Shown in pieces: positions 13,201 to 21,232 of a stretch of 57,294 nucleotides of DNA. Every line of letters starts with the position of its first letter. Position 1 is the first letter of the stretch. A program made the translations under genes and the position numbers. This stretch comes from a virus, in IMG/VR virus record IMGVR_UViG_3300025108_000056, positions 1 to 57,294 of that record; one strand, 5' to 3'. The notes below the pieces were generated by a model. The model was given only the letters and a program-made list of their open reading frames with translations. It did no database searches and was not told where the DNA came from.

Positions 13201-16200
13201 TACGATGGTAGCGTAGCCACCACTGCCAACTTACCTAAGCATTATCATCCGTTCAATCATGTTCCTGTAGCAATTGCTGGAGGCGCTGCTAACACTATAG
13301 GCGGCTCTAATTTCCTACAGACCAGAAAGTCTGCCGCTGTATGGCATATGGATGGTGGATATCATCCGGGCGGTCATTTCTTAGACAACTGTGTAAGCAA
13401 AAATCCGCTTCATCCAATAGGAACTAGATTGAGCACTGGTGGAGATGCTGCTCAAAATGTATCTGCATTCAGACCTTGTGGTTTGTTAGCACAGGCTTAC
13501 TTAGCCTTCTATGGCGAAAACCCTAGCAATCAGGCGGTTAATGAAAACATAGTGATTGTCGACGCAACTCGTGTGCAAAACGCAGAAGAATTGGCTACAA
13601 TTATTAGCGCTTCAATCAATACATTCCCCGGTAAAGACCCGCTCAAGGCTATGGGTGGTACATTTATGCCTTCTATGCAAAACGCTCACAAGCAAGATAG
13701 ATATGGTTGGGTTAAGACTACTATAGTAAGTTATACCGCAGAAAATAGTGGTACTGCTGCTAGTTTAGTAGTTAGTGGTAGCCTAACGACTTTACCAGAA
13801 TATGGGTGGGTAAGGGTCAGTGACGGTACTGATGCTCATTATGCACCATATGTATCTACATCTTATTCTGCACCAAATCTTACACTGACATTAGGTAAAA
13901 GTCCTGACGGCGGTTCTACTAACTTAATTAATCCTCATAACAGTAATCCGTTTAGTTTTAGCGGTAGTACTACTTACGAAGTTTATATTTGGACTAAAGC
14001 AGGTACTCATAGACACAACAACGATGCCCCTAATGCATCAAGAGACCATATGTGTCAAGTTCACTTTAGTGGATTTGTTGACGCTGTGGACCGAACTAGA
14101 CCAGTAGGTGCAGTAGGATGGCATGGTGAGAGATATTCTTATTTTAATTCATTAGATTTGGGTAGTAATACTTACGCTGCTGGATTAGGCGCTTGGCATC
14201 CTTTCTTAGGCTTTAATCCATACGGTGCAGCAGAGACTTGTTTGACTGGCTCTGCACCTGTAACTGTTACCGGAGAAACTGCTACTAATACATTTACATC
14301 TGACTATTGCGTTACTGGTTTAGCCAGTAGGCACTTGATTGTAATTAGTCACGAAAGTGAATTACCTTTGATTGCTAAGGCTGACCGTAACGGAACAAAC
14401 TGTACAGGTGATTTGCTGATTGCGAACAAAACAGATAGCAGTAACGGCGTTGGAACCATTGCTTGGGATACTACGAAGATTCACAACAAAGACCGATATG
14501 TTGGACCTGCCACTGCTGGGCCTCATGTAGAAGTACAGATACACAGTAGTCAGTTTGTCCCAGTAGTCGCTGGAGATTACCCTGCCGGAAACGCTTTACC
14601 TGCTGATAATAAGTGGCACAGGGCTTTCAAAAGCGGTGACATGGTAAGAGCCAACGCTTGTAGATACCCTACAGGTGATTTGTTTTGGGATGAAAGTTTG
14701 TTACCAAGTAATACATTGTCAGAATATGCAGGTACTTATGCTACCGAGTGCGTGGGTATAACTGGACAAGACCACTACTTAGATTCAGCCGCTAACCAAG
14801 GCCATACTGGTTTGTTCGGTTATTACAACAAGAGGAGTGCAGCAAGAAATTTCCTACCTGAACATGTCGTTTGGAAGCGTATGGATGGCGGTAGTATAAC
14901 CATGCCTGCTGTTAATGCTAGAGGTCTTGGTATGATTCCTTGGGTTAAAAGAAAAGATAGCAGTGCTACCGATTACAAACTAGTAGGAGAAAAAATACTT
15001 GGTAATGTAAGATTTAGTTTTGAGACTACAAATGCCGCTATGTTCCCAATCATCCAAGCACAGGAACTAGGACATCCTCAATTGGCAGAGCAACACCCTC
15101 TTGAAGTAAGGAATGCCTTACTTATACCAAACGAACACCTACAGTTCGACAGTGTACAGGTAGTTGATGACACAGGTCAGGAACATAGGATAGAAGGCGG
15201 CTCTCCTTTCGGTACCGTAATCATGGACTTTAGGCACATTAGTGACAGAGAAATAGAAGGCTTAGCACCTGCTCTAGCCGGTGCCGGTGTAAATCCAAAT
15301 CTCAAAATCAGATTACCGAACCCAGATGAAGTACCGGGTAACATTGTGATTAGGTCAGGTTTTGACAGAATACAAGCCTATCAGAATGAAACGATTGGTT
15401 CTGGCGGTCTACAACATCCTGCTCAGAACATAACTCAGATAAGGCAAATGTTCGACCATGAATATGCTGGACCAAGACTTTGGCCGACATGGGAAAACAA
15501 TGGTTGGGAACACCTCAGTCAGGATAGTGATGATATCTCGTTGGCTCAAGCCAATAGCAGACTAAAGTTCCCTGCTTCTAACAAAGAGGGCTGGCATGAC
15601 CATACTGATAACAACCCTCTCAAGTCTTCTTTTGAGCCTCACGACAGGTCATTATATTTCCATGTGACAAGAATGGGAGCAACTATGACACATCGGTACG
15701 ATTTAGATGAGTTGTCATTTACTGCCTACGATGAAACTAATAATGAGATTGATGTTGGCTCTACTCCCAAAGATACTACTTGGATAGACACAAGTGAACA
15801 AAGCGGCGGTAGATATTTCCTAAGAGTTTACGACCCTACTACTGACAAAGGTGTAATTGCATCTTATACAGGTAAGGGTACAAATAAATTCACAGGTGTC
15901 GTAGTATCGCCTGAATTTAAGTCATTTGTAACTGGTAAAACTGGATTGAAAGTTACCCCATCTTATTATGTCCCTGCTGGAACAACAAGAATGTTTGCTG
16001 CTCGTAGACTAAGAGACCACAGTGAGTATAGTGGTGCAAGTCCAGATATGCAAAAAATAAATTGGCATGCAATGTATAATGCTTTGCCTACCAATAGCAC
16101 AGAATTGTCAGGAAGTGCTGCTAAGATTCCACACTCTGCAATCAGCGCACCAAAAATGACACCTATGCCTATTCCAAGAATGGGTCACCACTATGTCACT

Positions 16201-19200
16201 CCGAGCATGGCATTGATGCCCGGACATTATGCTCACCCTGCCTATCAAAGATTGTATGATTTACATACTGCTTGTAAGAGTTCTAGTCATTCTTCTTTTG
16301 ACAGCGACTTGATTGGTACAATAGAAGCAAGTAGACTAGGGTTAGATTCAGAAGATGTAACCGCTAAAGGCTTTACTAGAGACCCGCTTCTGTGGTTTTC
16401 AGCAGCAAGTGCAGCGTATGGTCCAAGCGACATACACGGTGGTGCATTTACACTACTTACCGAGACCAAACTAAAGTATGAGGGATACGGTATAGCAGCC
16501 AGTGTAGGTACTAACGCAGGTGACATAAACGCAGCAGGAGGGCATACACTTGTTCTCGAAGCAGCGGCTACATACACTATGAACAATCACTTCCCAGACC
16601 CTCTGGAAGTAGGTTCTTACCAGATTATCATTCAGCCGAATGTGTTTAAGCAACAGTTACAAGGTTTCCATCAAAACCATAGTGACGCTGTAAAGGCACC
16701 TAGTGAGGCTGGTGCAAAAGTAACCGAATTAACAGGTCAGCAAGTTAACACAGTGATTGCCATAGAAAAGAATGTCAACACTAGAGGTGCTTATGCACTT
16801 ATCTTAGCCGAGGCTATGATGGCTGATGTAAGAGGATGTGAAGTAATACTTAACGAAGTCATATTGGATATCGACCCAGACCCCGGTAGTCAGTTTGCTT
16901 CTCTTCCGCCTTTGGCACTTTACAATCCACTTGGCGTACAAGAATCTACTAGCCCTTCCTTTACTAGAAGAAGCCTACCTTACAGGCCGGGTATGTTTGT
17001 AAGTTCTACTCCGGGTAGAACCTTGACCATACCATGGTGGAGCATACTGCACAAAGATGGTGCGACTGCTAGTGGTGCGAGCAAATTCAAACACCTTGAG
17101 TGGTACAAACCTGATAATTACTACGAGTTGTGTAGAGCAGGCTACGGTGCAGTCGGCGCTCAGATTACTTTGGCTGGATACCCTACAACTTTCCTTGACA
17201 TATACGAGCCACACAAGAGAGTCAGAAGTCTAAACCCTCACTGCTTAGTGATATATGCAGAAGTACGCTCTAGCGAAATATTGGTAGACAATGCTGACTT
17301 GTTCCCTGTTTATCCTTATTATGGAGAAGTATTAGAATATACAAGAGACGGTAAAAGATATACTGCTTCTTACACAGATGTTAGAGGTACACTTGCTACA
17401 GGAAGCCTAGGTGTAACAGCAGCATTCGATGGAGTTACAGAAATAACTACTGGTTTCTGGGCAAATATAAATACTAATGAAGAAATTATATTGAAGTTAA
17501 GTAGACCTTACGATAATGATGTTTCTGATGCACTTTACTTAGATTCAGAAACAAGCCTACTGACTAGAAACTTACCTCAATTGGCTAACGGCAGTAGAGA
17601 TACAAATTCCTTACACCCTGCTGATGCTTTCCTTTGCATGTGGCACCCTAATCTGGGTAGACCATTTACTTGGTACAGCGACGACTCTTCTAGGGCTATT
17701 TATACCAAAGCAGGTACCGCTGATACACCTGTAGACCAAAAGCCGTACAACCATGTACCAGAGCATTTTGAGACTATACATTATCACGATTTTAATTATG
17801 TCGCTAGTAAGGGTCCTTTTGCGCTCGGTATGAAGTGGCCAGCCCCGCCACACGACCATGATAACAATAGTAGTACCGTTTTAAGACACGACGGTACGGT
17901 TTACACTGCTTCTGAGATGGATGCACTCACTGATGGTTCTAGTACTCTGAACCATCAAGGGGGTACAGTCGGCTCCAACAAATACAATTTCTTCGGATTC
18001 TGGCCGGGTGGAAGCCATGGTGCAGGTGCCGTTAGTAGACTCGAATCATACGGCCACTCGCTAATGGGTTGGGGCAGTGATACTTTTGGCATGGACTGTG
18101 AGACATATCAAGACTCAACTGGAGTCGCCACGCTATCTTTGCCCAATGATAGAAACAGATGTTTCGGTTATAGAATGGCAGTTAGGCAATTGTACAACAG
18201 ACCAAGGTGGTCTCCTTACATTCGTGGTTGGTTAGAAGTAGCCAATTCAAACGCTATGCTTGGATACTACAACGGGCCACTAATCCAACAAGATTCTAAG
18301 ACGAATGGCTGGGATTATGTAGGTAGTGTCAGCGGTCAAACAGATGAAGATTTCAATGCACTGTATGTAGGTATACTTGAGAGGATAACACAAGTTTCAA
18401 GTTTACTCGGACAAGACCAACTTGGTCGTCAGGTCAGGTACAGTGATGGTAGAAGAATGACAGGGCCATTCGGTTGTCCTGTTAGAACTGCAAGAAATGC
18501 ATCTACTGTAACTCGTTTCTTCCCTAATGACGAAGAAGGGCAAAATATCGAGGAGTTGTCACAAGCCCACAGACATTACATGGTTGACTGGTGGGGCAAC
18601 ACTCGTGGTGAAGATGTCAGGCGTTTCCCTGTAAGAGGATTCGGGCTACGGCCTTCTTGGGACCCAGAAGATGCTTACAAAGATACGAATGTCACTCATA
18701 GACCTGCTGCAAACGGTTTGTTTGGCGGAGACGGTAACGACAGACAAAGCGGTAATGCGAACACAGTCAACAATGACGGAACCAATATGGGAACCGTTGA
18801 CTGGTTTAACCCAGCAAGTATGTTGAGAGTCGGTGACCGAGGAGATGGTAGAGGTTGTAGATGGCCTACAGTTTTCAACGAGAGTCTACTTATGGCTGTC
18901 AGTGAAAATCATGACGCTACTGGACTTGTACTGTCAAGTAACACAGCCGAACCTGTCTACGGACAAGGTTTGGTTAGACCAAGCAACGAGACATTACAGG
19001 CTGGCGAAATTGAAAGAGGAATCAGCGATAGAGTAGACCTAGATTCTGATGACGGTCTGCTCAAGCCTAGCGCACATGTCGGCGAGGCTATCGAAACTAT
19101 CAACGCAGATACTAGAGGTGCTGAACCTGTATCAAGAGATGATGTTAGATTGGGATTGGATGTAGACACTATCGCAGAACTAAACGACGGTGTAAGTAGA

Positions 19201-20748
19201 GAATACATCGTTATGTCAACAGAAGCCCACAGTCTGCACACAGACAGAGAAGTCGGACAAAGAACTAACATTAGAGGAGCATATAACTTCGGAAGTAGAA
19301 CTCTCAAAGATTTAGATATGACTGCCCTTGATTGGAGTTCTGCTCCTGTCACTGGTGTAGTTAAGCACTCCGATGCACACGCTATGTGGCCACTTGGTGG
19401 TACTTATGTGATGGACTGGAACAAACACGCTGGTAACCTAGATGTCAAAGGGTGGGGTCGTGCTTTCCCAAGAAATGGTATGGCTCTTTGGTTAAAGGCA
19501 GACACATTAGAATTAAATGACGGTGATGCCGTGACTAGTTGGAAAGATTCGGGGCCTCATGGATTTGAGTTTACACAAGCAACTGCTTCGGCTCAACCTT
19601 CTTACATAGCATCATCTAACTTGATTAACGATATGCCTGTAATAGATTGTGATGGTAATGATAAACTTACCCTTACCTTCGATGCAAGGCTCAACACCAA
19701 TGAAGTCACTTTGTTTGTAGTGGCTTGGGCAGATACTGATGATGGTAATCCTAATGGCGTATTGGAAACATTTGCAAATAGCCCTGTAACTCGTGCCGGT
19801 CACTCTCTATGGATTCGCATGGATTCTAGCAACAGATGGAGATGGCAAGGTGGTGCGAACACCACTTACACAGGTGTCTATTCTGCCAATAATAGTGCAA
19901 TTGCCGGATACCCTGAGATAGTTACTGCCCGTACATTCGGTGGAGATGGTGTAGGTGGTACCGCTACTTTCGATTTGTTCTTAAGAGGAATTAGTGTTGG
20001 CTCTACAACAGGTCCATTTTGGGTGGCAGATGAAGACCCTATGGGAATAGGCCATGTTGGTTCATTTGAATTAAACGGTAAGATTGCCGAAGTAATACAG
20101 TATAACAGGAAACTCACTGACCTTGAGCAAAGACAAGTGGAAAGTTATTTGTCTCAAAAATACGCCATTAGTACAGCGTCATTAGGTCAGACTTCTAACC
20201 CGTACCAAGATAATGACCACGACCCTATATCTCAGAACATCAACAACTCTGATAGCAACATACAATTCTTGTACAGACCAGCGTTTGGACTTGACTTCAA
20301 GCACAGTCAGATGTTCAGGTCTTATGTGGCGTTAAAAGGTAGCAGTCCTCAAGAAAACTCAAACTTCTACAGGGCTACTGCTGGCGGTAAGTATGGTATG
20401 TTCACTAGTGATGCACCGGGCGCTCGTACAGGTACTCCGAGTAATCCGCCTTACGCACCTGTTTATACCGTAGACCCAGCGACCAGTACAACTGTACCTG
20501 TCAGTCAAGGGCCGAACATACCCGGTGTCGATGTCACAGGTTATGATAAGTCAGATATTACCAGCCCAGTCGCTAGAATGGTCATGTCAGAAAATACTCT
20601 TGAGCACTTCCGAGCCGACGCAAGTCGTCGTTCTATAGATGATGATGAGGGTGATTACAGTGTTCAGCCAAGACACAGCCAGACGCTACATCCAAAGGGC
20701 AGCAAAGGGGATGCATCTTATAATACCGGAGACCATAGTGGGGAGTGA
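4264..20748 (+). CDS. giant 5494-residue modular tail fibre / adhesin-like protein
   Basis: One uninterrupted frame of 16.5 kb. I prefer ATG 4264 (AGGTG about 6 bases upstream) to an in-frame GTG at 4255 that overlaps the previous stop. Residues 1-230 look like a LamG-type jelly roll (GYGLKFNGISDSVLVP, FTLETWFIPDSGG, LGLWRFEEP). About 873-935 is the beta-module shared with neighbouring tail genes (GKQLGTVTAVTSSSITIG...KDELFLEP). Short modules containing LFPI or LFPV recur near 1332, 1490 and 4340. Residues about 5070-5310 are a second LamG-like domain (GMALWLKADTLELNDGDAVTSW...KIAEVIQYNRKLTDLEQRQVESYLSQKY) very like the one in the first gene. The protein is rich in Ser, Thr, Gly, Asn, Asp and His and has no long coiled coil, which argues against a classical tape measure. 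A host-recognition or adhesion role is inferred. Confidence 0.6.
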   Translation: MSLLIDAGYGLKFNGISDSVLVPTNNTNLHGAQTKERKRLPTSMSSFTLETWFIPDSGGTIFEQDNVMRLTVGSPSSSAPAFFEVRLRNKNNGKDNVFTLSSAKAVNKANGLLAYWDGILFPTNNSTINSANLGSDVDTNDVTAFAEGSRELLNVTVTFDRRILSMHVNGDLLVEQVLEEEHELVPQQSQMFLGGRGGDFRGTLETIHLSASALPSGRQQFAPIKGDNTLGLWRFEEPIDPIAMRVETPALVASTASYSTFTVSTTVANDLIKELTGSTSSSTVLFTNSPYSAGKYSYKVYTATSSNDRELEKVPFNLIINPLGYDKKTGKPTNKAPERVRLRSINPNSGQITVTSIHLDFSANPTTGQRGLLMAHDAGEFVVVIGDCIVDGGNGNVFQPQGSGTQFSQRQGQVIIDESDFENHGIMFSMSMAVDSHEYNQFSASTTNMGTDFLIGHTGRHILNHVKSHPFMGLLPPPESHNVEKKLDAGSDVVNATFMPQFGNIKDIVPVNSVISSFDTHGKIPVNDLVYSSVVSTFIENGMSDIDDTKRGLLAIGGPQFNTEPFLLKSISSTDAKSDIKALIPSNEDRIATLVLPELETYDYAPFVQIHYNAIDRTGEHFDVGATSRLTANISTATLTLQSVKSFGVDGTVIPASRISINGETPFTSYTNQTATITYSAKTIVFSATPNNSAFNAAAVNNAIVKLSDNFPKLLINKTLPDVSTIVTGTTSILDLMRTSANTSPLTLVSPGGVMTFKTPNLFPFDDGQLEGDDSEGLVGEGQLDLSLCPTNYLPSVATDAPQTTPKGIGLAQSELSNRSSVFHRVLVRNHFVKSSDYDELANVKLRKTTNGARQRLGLTFSADYAASTSTAMNVTGGTVNNTIAVDDVIYKANGKQLGTVTAVTSSSITIGAGTSDAVVNKDELFLEPQAAGRGSTNQSTVVHEYFDIIEHKSRNNVTSLVIQPTDRSRFAQLSKMIKDTEMRNHISIEHLMSRARVLSFGDDTDGNTVLRAHGLLSDIASSTVSVKGSASPDSHIVKEIMPGAPVVTMTLGGGGQGAVNTKETWDPAPLSRLAWNTRRDCQAKVNATISIGTKRQISVLPLNNNADDLQSWGTYCFPATGRVYLELSGNQGEQKQFASAEYTSKTGTLFSFSNSTGLVGSGTFVLADGSEADSFNAWVTATGIDETSVLHVDDKFSEESMCNDGTTINDRLFQSLDTVQHDYQLGSQYASTRALVEIPLFEEFFFDNPDKGIFPGPDNSMKLHIDATHTAHSWNPNPVGRRADAISPQDPEIFGPFSYTIQRGTHRSGTKVTRPYDSSNYRVYVEDANIFPIPTAPPTEVANLGGQARYRRAFLPNGEWFTYSARNTSDHYLTVVDSGDDHAFSANFLRDIRVGAHITPAPGYQDMNYNSIADNPSLISAGYERRRSFYYDRSNVTTQGGNADYGMKQYVSAIELRAGPSTNPHLPKIISKRPRAKAVLVVGSPATSIKLDDASLFPIKSPDNDYNFRVAWVDSSGNVKRGFYNNRSGNTLTITSPDTGFTPSAGDEIYVEDLYATSASTWPKVKETFLNRAWAHPYCPGGIRQGDTIWMNMHYTNPHAVEGLFCKSRGTLNEAEVWKGFNGGVGEVDANPRDSIPLENFLIGNSCIETAQNLVQHINKTIELNYLEVVGTSITAPVVAYLDPYQCTDNFVRILLYDVGHDREFIAFQDLHMQVQSSPAAARISEEDANKTGVVKNTVTDSGTQLDVAAGFPSQNKRMNTTTKSDFIEASYAHASDWNESYSGAISEHNVGGLTNIDKDSYSSRTNPAVASANEALIQHQVIDDTSRESSTFFDTPDGTRVIPAFLAMKGIRNSVLDLTSHTEARLQYLDQWTDMDFVRRLTLDLGEVALKDGVTNIESAAREVVRLINQAGARNGKTHARRPNDQFLGDSSKFDLSSPGPKSNAYSTNIDPAATHLHADFAATASTHDPAPFWDPSKAFSSHDRGTHMGYVRAHLGRVVLDSEDNPGFSIVIHSTIPGAAGRNFCTWLDSSKAQSPYRPQFLIGHGGRFRNYWCQPDEMTGENMHPAPMPINRFGRPFAPITTLKEHLPPENPSDPFLNNLNFGPDRTDSAGALVSANTEVVSGRNSNTLLNESFETKSPASTLVDGLRIGTRAKARINFGGLTQAGVPGWAPDVSKWGFDNDGTQNHFLSKYGNPSNVSDAMTVTTDGSNDGYIPKADMKKENIGNNPLYGFRFVDHRGDNHTIRMVYRQFGQSFANDNTYLPSTLDEEVIIHFDDRDVGQGGFTIGRHMVGTGEVCGEKTGGSTLSKLKGNLWNNYPAPIVGVKVATTYSSGTMTVVLDAPYDTSAPAVMQTHPDILGYLGFPESGMFQLSTQSGIQGLNFYYTSRTHNDYSGTHKFFGVIGGSSSHTNGDWFMSPRLNFSSLLTDEVIAAAVEYAINMPDSGLEGLDVTSFDCTNMFAPDGQTLGEWGVSPTAIRIHTRADRKVALSKLFEATRSKDWGLLEGASTDAVVSSKHTGGLSAGEIDAGTRLDIGYIPSTVLHITTKYRGSNANTATPILVDSQNNMVDITTWQRNLRGENFTDVAGDHIIPRVDAPCLEIHNVTSTEVHVASNESWALFGKLACDDTNSWGQPFLIWYSTTDWAEVRSKPGTSSVTHVNIIAKSANFSPNNHDVIFKSYSSDGYSKEIDGVRRAGSKKASPFLYFRGGRDSPDHWVPLYFGGGFSGAVVDINDGTQNDYSEFYTHPYSSGPTGSAGMQNIGEVAGSYALLDTNAMLAMFPGTPYLDQHRGQNNPPFFNQDALLTFDMTKTANSKVTGIDYTDGTNTVNANIPSPIVLRFAHPHARYSPSGDVTDHTTYMVFGPGQAFPHNTAAHEPQGSRIVTLGNGYSAVPIHFNSDATKDTFLPNQLANGDSTEHSGFNRGSAEAHLPMTTFFQKNNETGFNYVMNWQPTKGFPSEDASATKNYNQVNTKAFYYDGSVATTANLPKHYHPFNHVPVAIAGGAANTIGGSNFLQTRKSAAVWHMDGGYHPGGHFLDNCVSKNPLHPIGTRLSTGGDAAQNVSAFRPCGLLAQAYLAFYGENPSNQAVNENIVIVDATRVQNAEELATIISASINTFPGKDPLKAMGGTFMPSMQNAHKQDRYGWVKTTIVSYTAENSGTAASLVVSGSLTTLPEYGWVRVSDGTDAHYAPYVSTSYSAPNLTLTLGKSPDGGSTNLINPHNSNPFSFSGSTTYEVYIWTKAGTHRHNNDAPNASRDHMCQVHFSGFVDAVDRTRPVGAVGWHGERYSYFNSLDLGSNTYAAGLGAWHPFLGFNPYGAAETCLTGSAPVTVTGETATNTFTSDYCVTGLASRHLIVISHESELPLIAKADRNGTNCTGDLLIANKTDSSNGVGTIAWDTTKIHNKDRYVGPATAGPHVEVQIHSSQFVPVVAGDYPAGNALPADNKWHRAFKSGDMVRANACRYPTGDLFWDESLLPSNTLSEYAGTYATECVGITGQDHYLDSAANQGHTGLFGYYNKRSAARNFLPEHVVWKRMDGGSITMPAVNARGLGMIPWVKRKDSSATDYKLVGEKILGNVRFSFETTNAAMFPIIQAQELGHPQLAEQHPLEVRNALLIPNEHLQFDSVQVVDDTGQEHRIEGGSPFGTVIMDFRHISDREIEGLAPALAGAGVNPNLKIRLPNPDEVPGNIVIRSGFDRIQAYQNETIGSGGLQHPAQNITQIRQMFDHEYAGPRLWPTWENNGWEHLSQDSDDISLAQANSRLKFPASNKEGWHDHTDNNPLKSSFEPHDRSLYFHVTRMGATMTHRYDLDELSFTAYDETNNEIDVGSTPKDTTWIDTSEQSGGRYFLRVYDPTTDKGVIASYTGKGTNKFTGVVVSPEFKSFVTGKTGLKVTPSYYVPAGTTRMFAARRLRDHSEYSGASPDMQKINWHAMYNALPTNSTELSGSAAKIPHSAISAPKMTPMPIPRMGHHYVTPSMALMPGHYAHPAYQRLYDLHTACKSSSHSSFDSDLIGTIEASRLGLDSEDVTAKGFTRDPLLWFSAASAAYGPSDIHGGAFTLLTETKLKYEGYGIAASVGTNAGDINAAGGHTLVLEAAATYTMNNHFPDPLEVGSYQIIIQPNVFKQQLQGFHQNHSDAVKAPSEAGAKVTELTGQQVNTVIAIEKNVNTRGAYALILAEAMMADVRGCEVILNEVILDIDPDPGSQFASLPPLALYNPLGVQESTSPSFTRRSLPYRPGMFVSSTPGRTLTIPWWSILHKDGATASGASKFKHLEWYKPDNYYELCRAGYGAVGAQITLAGYPTTFLDIYEPHKRVRSLNPHCLVIYAEVRSSEILVDNADLFPVYPYYGEVLEYTRDGKRYTASYTDVRGTLATGSLGVTAAFDGVTEITTGFWANINTNEEIILKLSRPYDNDVSDALYLDSETSLLTRNLPQLANGSRDTNSLHPADAFLCMWHPNLGRPFTWYSDDSSRAIYTKAGTADTPVDQKPYNHVPEHFETIHYHDFNYVASKGPFALGMKWPAPPHDHDNNSSTVLRHDGTVYTASEMDALTDGSSTLNHQGGTVGSNKYNFFGFWPGGSHGAGAVSRLESYGHSLMGWGSDTFGMDCETYQDSTGVATLSLPNDRNRCFGYRMAVRQLYNRPRWSPYIRGWLEVANSNAMLGYYNGPLIQQDSKTNGWDYVGSVSGQTDEDFNALYVGILERITQVSSLLGQDQLGRQVRYSDGRRMTGPFGCPVRTARNASTVTRFFPNDEEGQNIEELSQAHRHYMVDWWGNTRGEDVRRFPVRGFGLRPSWDPEDAYKDTNVTHRPAANGLFGGDGNDRQSGNANTVNNDGTNMGTVDWFNPASMLRVGDRGDGRGCRWPTVFNESLLMAVSENHDATGLVLSSNTAEPVYGQGLVRPSNETLQAGEIERGISDRVDLDSDDGLLKPSAHVGEAIETINADTRGAEPVSRDDVRLGLDVDTIAELNDGVSREYIVMSTEAHSLHTDREVGQRTNIRGAYNFGSRTLKDLDMTALDWSSAPVTGVVKHSDAHAMWPLGGTYVMDWNKHAGNLDVKGWGRAFPRNGMALWLKADTLELNDGDAVTSWKDSGPHGFEFTQATASAQPSYIASSNLINDMPVIDCDGNDKLTLTFDARLNTNEVTLFVVAWADTDDGNPNGVLETFANSPVTRAGHSLWIRMDSSNRWRWQGGANTTYTGVYSANNSAIAGYPEIVTARTFGGDGVGGTATFDLFLRGISVGSTTGPFWVADEDPMGIGHVGSFELNGKIAEVIQYNRKLTDLEQRQVESYLSQKYAISTASLGQTSNPYQDNDHDPISQNINNSDSNIQFLYRPAFGLDFKHSQMFRSYVALKGSSPQENSNFYRATAGGKYGMFTSDAPGARTGTPSNPPYAPVYTVDPATSTTVPVSQGPNIPGVDVTGYDKSDITSPVARMVMSENTLEHFRADASRRSIDDDEGDYSVQPRHSQTLHPKGSKGDASYNTGDHSGE

Positions 20749-20753
20749 GGCGC

Positions 20754-21227
20754 ATGACACCAATGGATGAGGCTTGGATGATACTAAAGCGTCAGACTAC
20801 GCTTGGTGAACATCATCCTGATTTTCCTAGCCAATATGGAGACATTACTCATTATCATGGAACCACAGACGACAGAGGTAAAGGTATAGTGCAACAAGGA
20901 TTACTGGTGGGTGATAATGAAGCATTTGGTAGAGGAGTGTATGCTTCTCCTAACCCATCAACTGCTAAAAATTATGCAATGACAGGGGCTATGACTAATC
21001 AAAATTTACCTGCCGTATTTGCTATTAGAGGAAAAGGTTTAGAGCAAGAAAATGTAACTGATGATTATACTTTATATCCTGACAATATATCTCCCGAAAG
21101 ACTAGTTAGGATTAGAAATGTAGCGGAAATTCCAACATGGGTCGACTCTTGGAAAAATCTGCCTCTATCTCAGCAAGAATCGGCTCGTCAATCACTTGAA
21201 AATATATATTCAGATTATGGGGGATAG
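20754..21227 (+). CDS. putative PARP-like ADP-ribosyltransferase
   Basis: 157 residues from ATG 20754. GTG 20745 (overlapping the previous stop) and ATG 20763 are alternatives; GTGAGG at 20745-20750 is the likely ribosome-binding site. After a short helical leader (MDEAWMILK) comes THYHGTTD (His about 35), then GIVQQGLL, then FGRGVYASPNPSTAKNYA (Tyr about 63). This order, HGT then GL then G-x-GVYA followed by S-x-A-x-x-Y, is the NAD-binding signature of PARP-type and related ADP-ribosyltransferases. The third acidic residue of the triad cannot be assigned by eye. The gene sits between the giant fibre and the baseplate hub, so the product may be packaged in the tail and delivered to the host, where it could modify a host protein or nucleic acid. 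That role is inference. A KptA/Tpt1-like fold is the main alternative. Confidence 0.5.
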   Translation: MTPMDEAWMILKRQTTLGEHHPDFPSQYGDITHYHGTTDDRGKGIVQQGLLVGDNEAFGRGVYASPNPSTAKNYAMTGAMTNQNLPAVFAIRGKGLEQENVTDDYTLYPDNISPERLVRIRNVAEIPTWVDSWKNLPLSQQESARQSLENIYSDYGG

Positions 21228-21232
21228 TAAAC

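Noticed and set aside
4264-20748. Diversity-generating retroelement acting on the LamG tips
   Set aside because: No reverse transcriptase and no template/variable repeat pair was seen.
4264-20748. Giant protein as tape measure
   Set aside because: It lacks long helical or coiled-coil stretches and is rich in strands and LamG-like domains. A tape-measure gene may lie outside the window.
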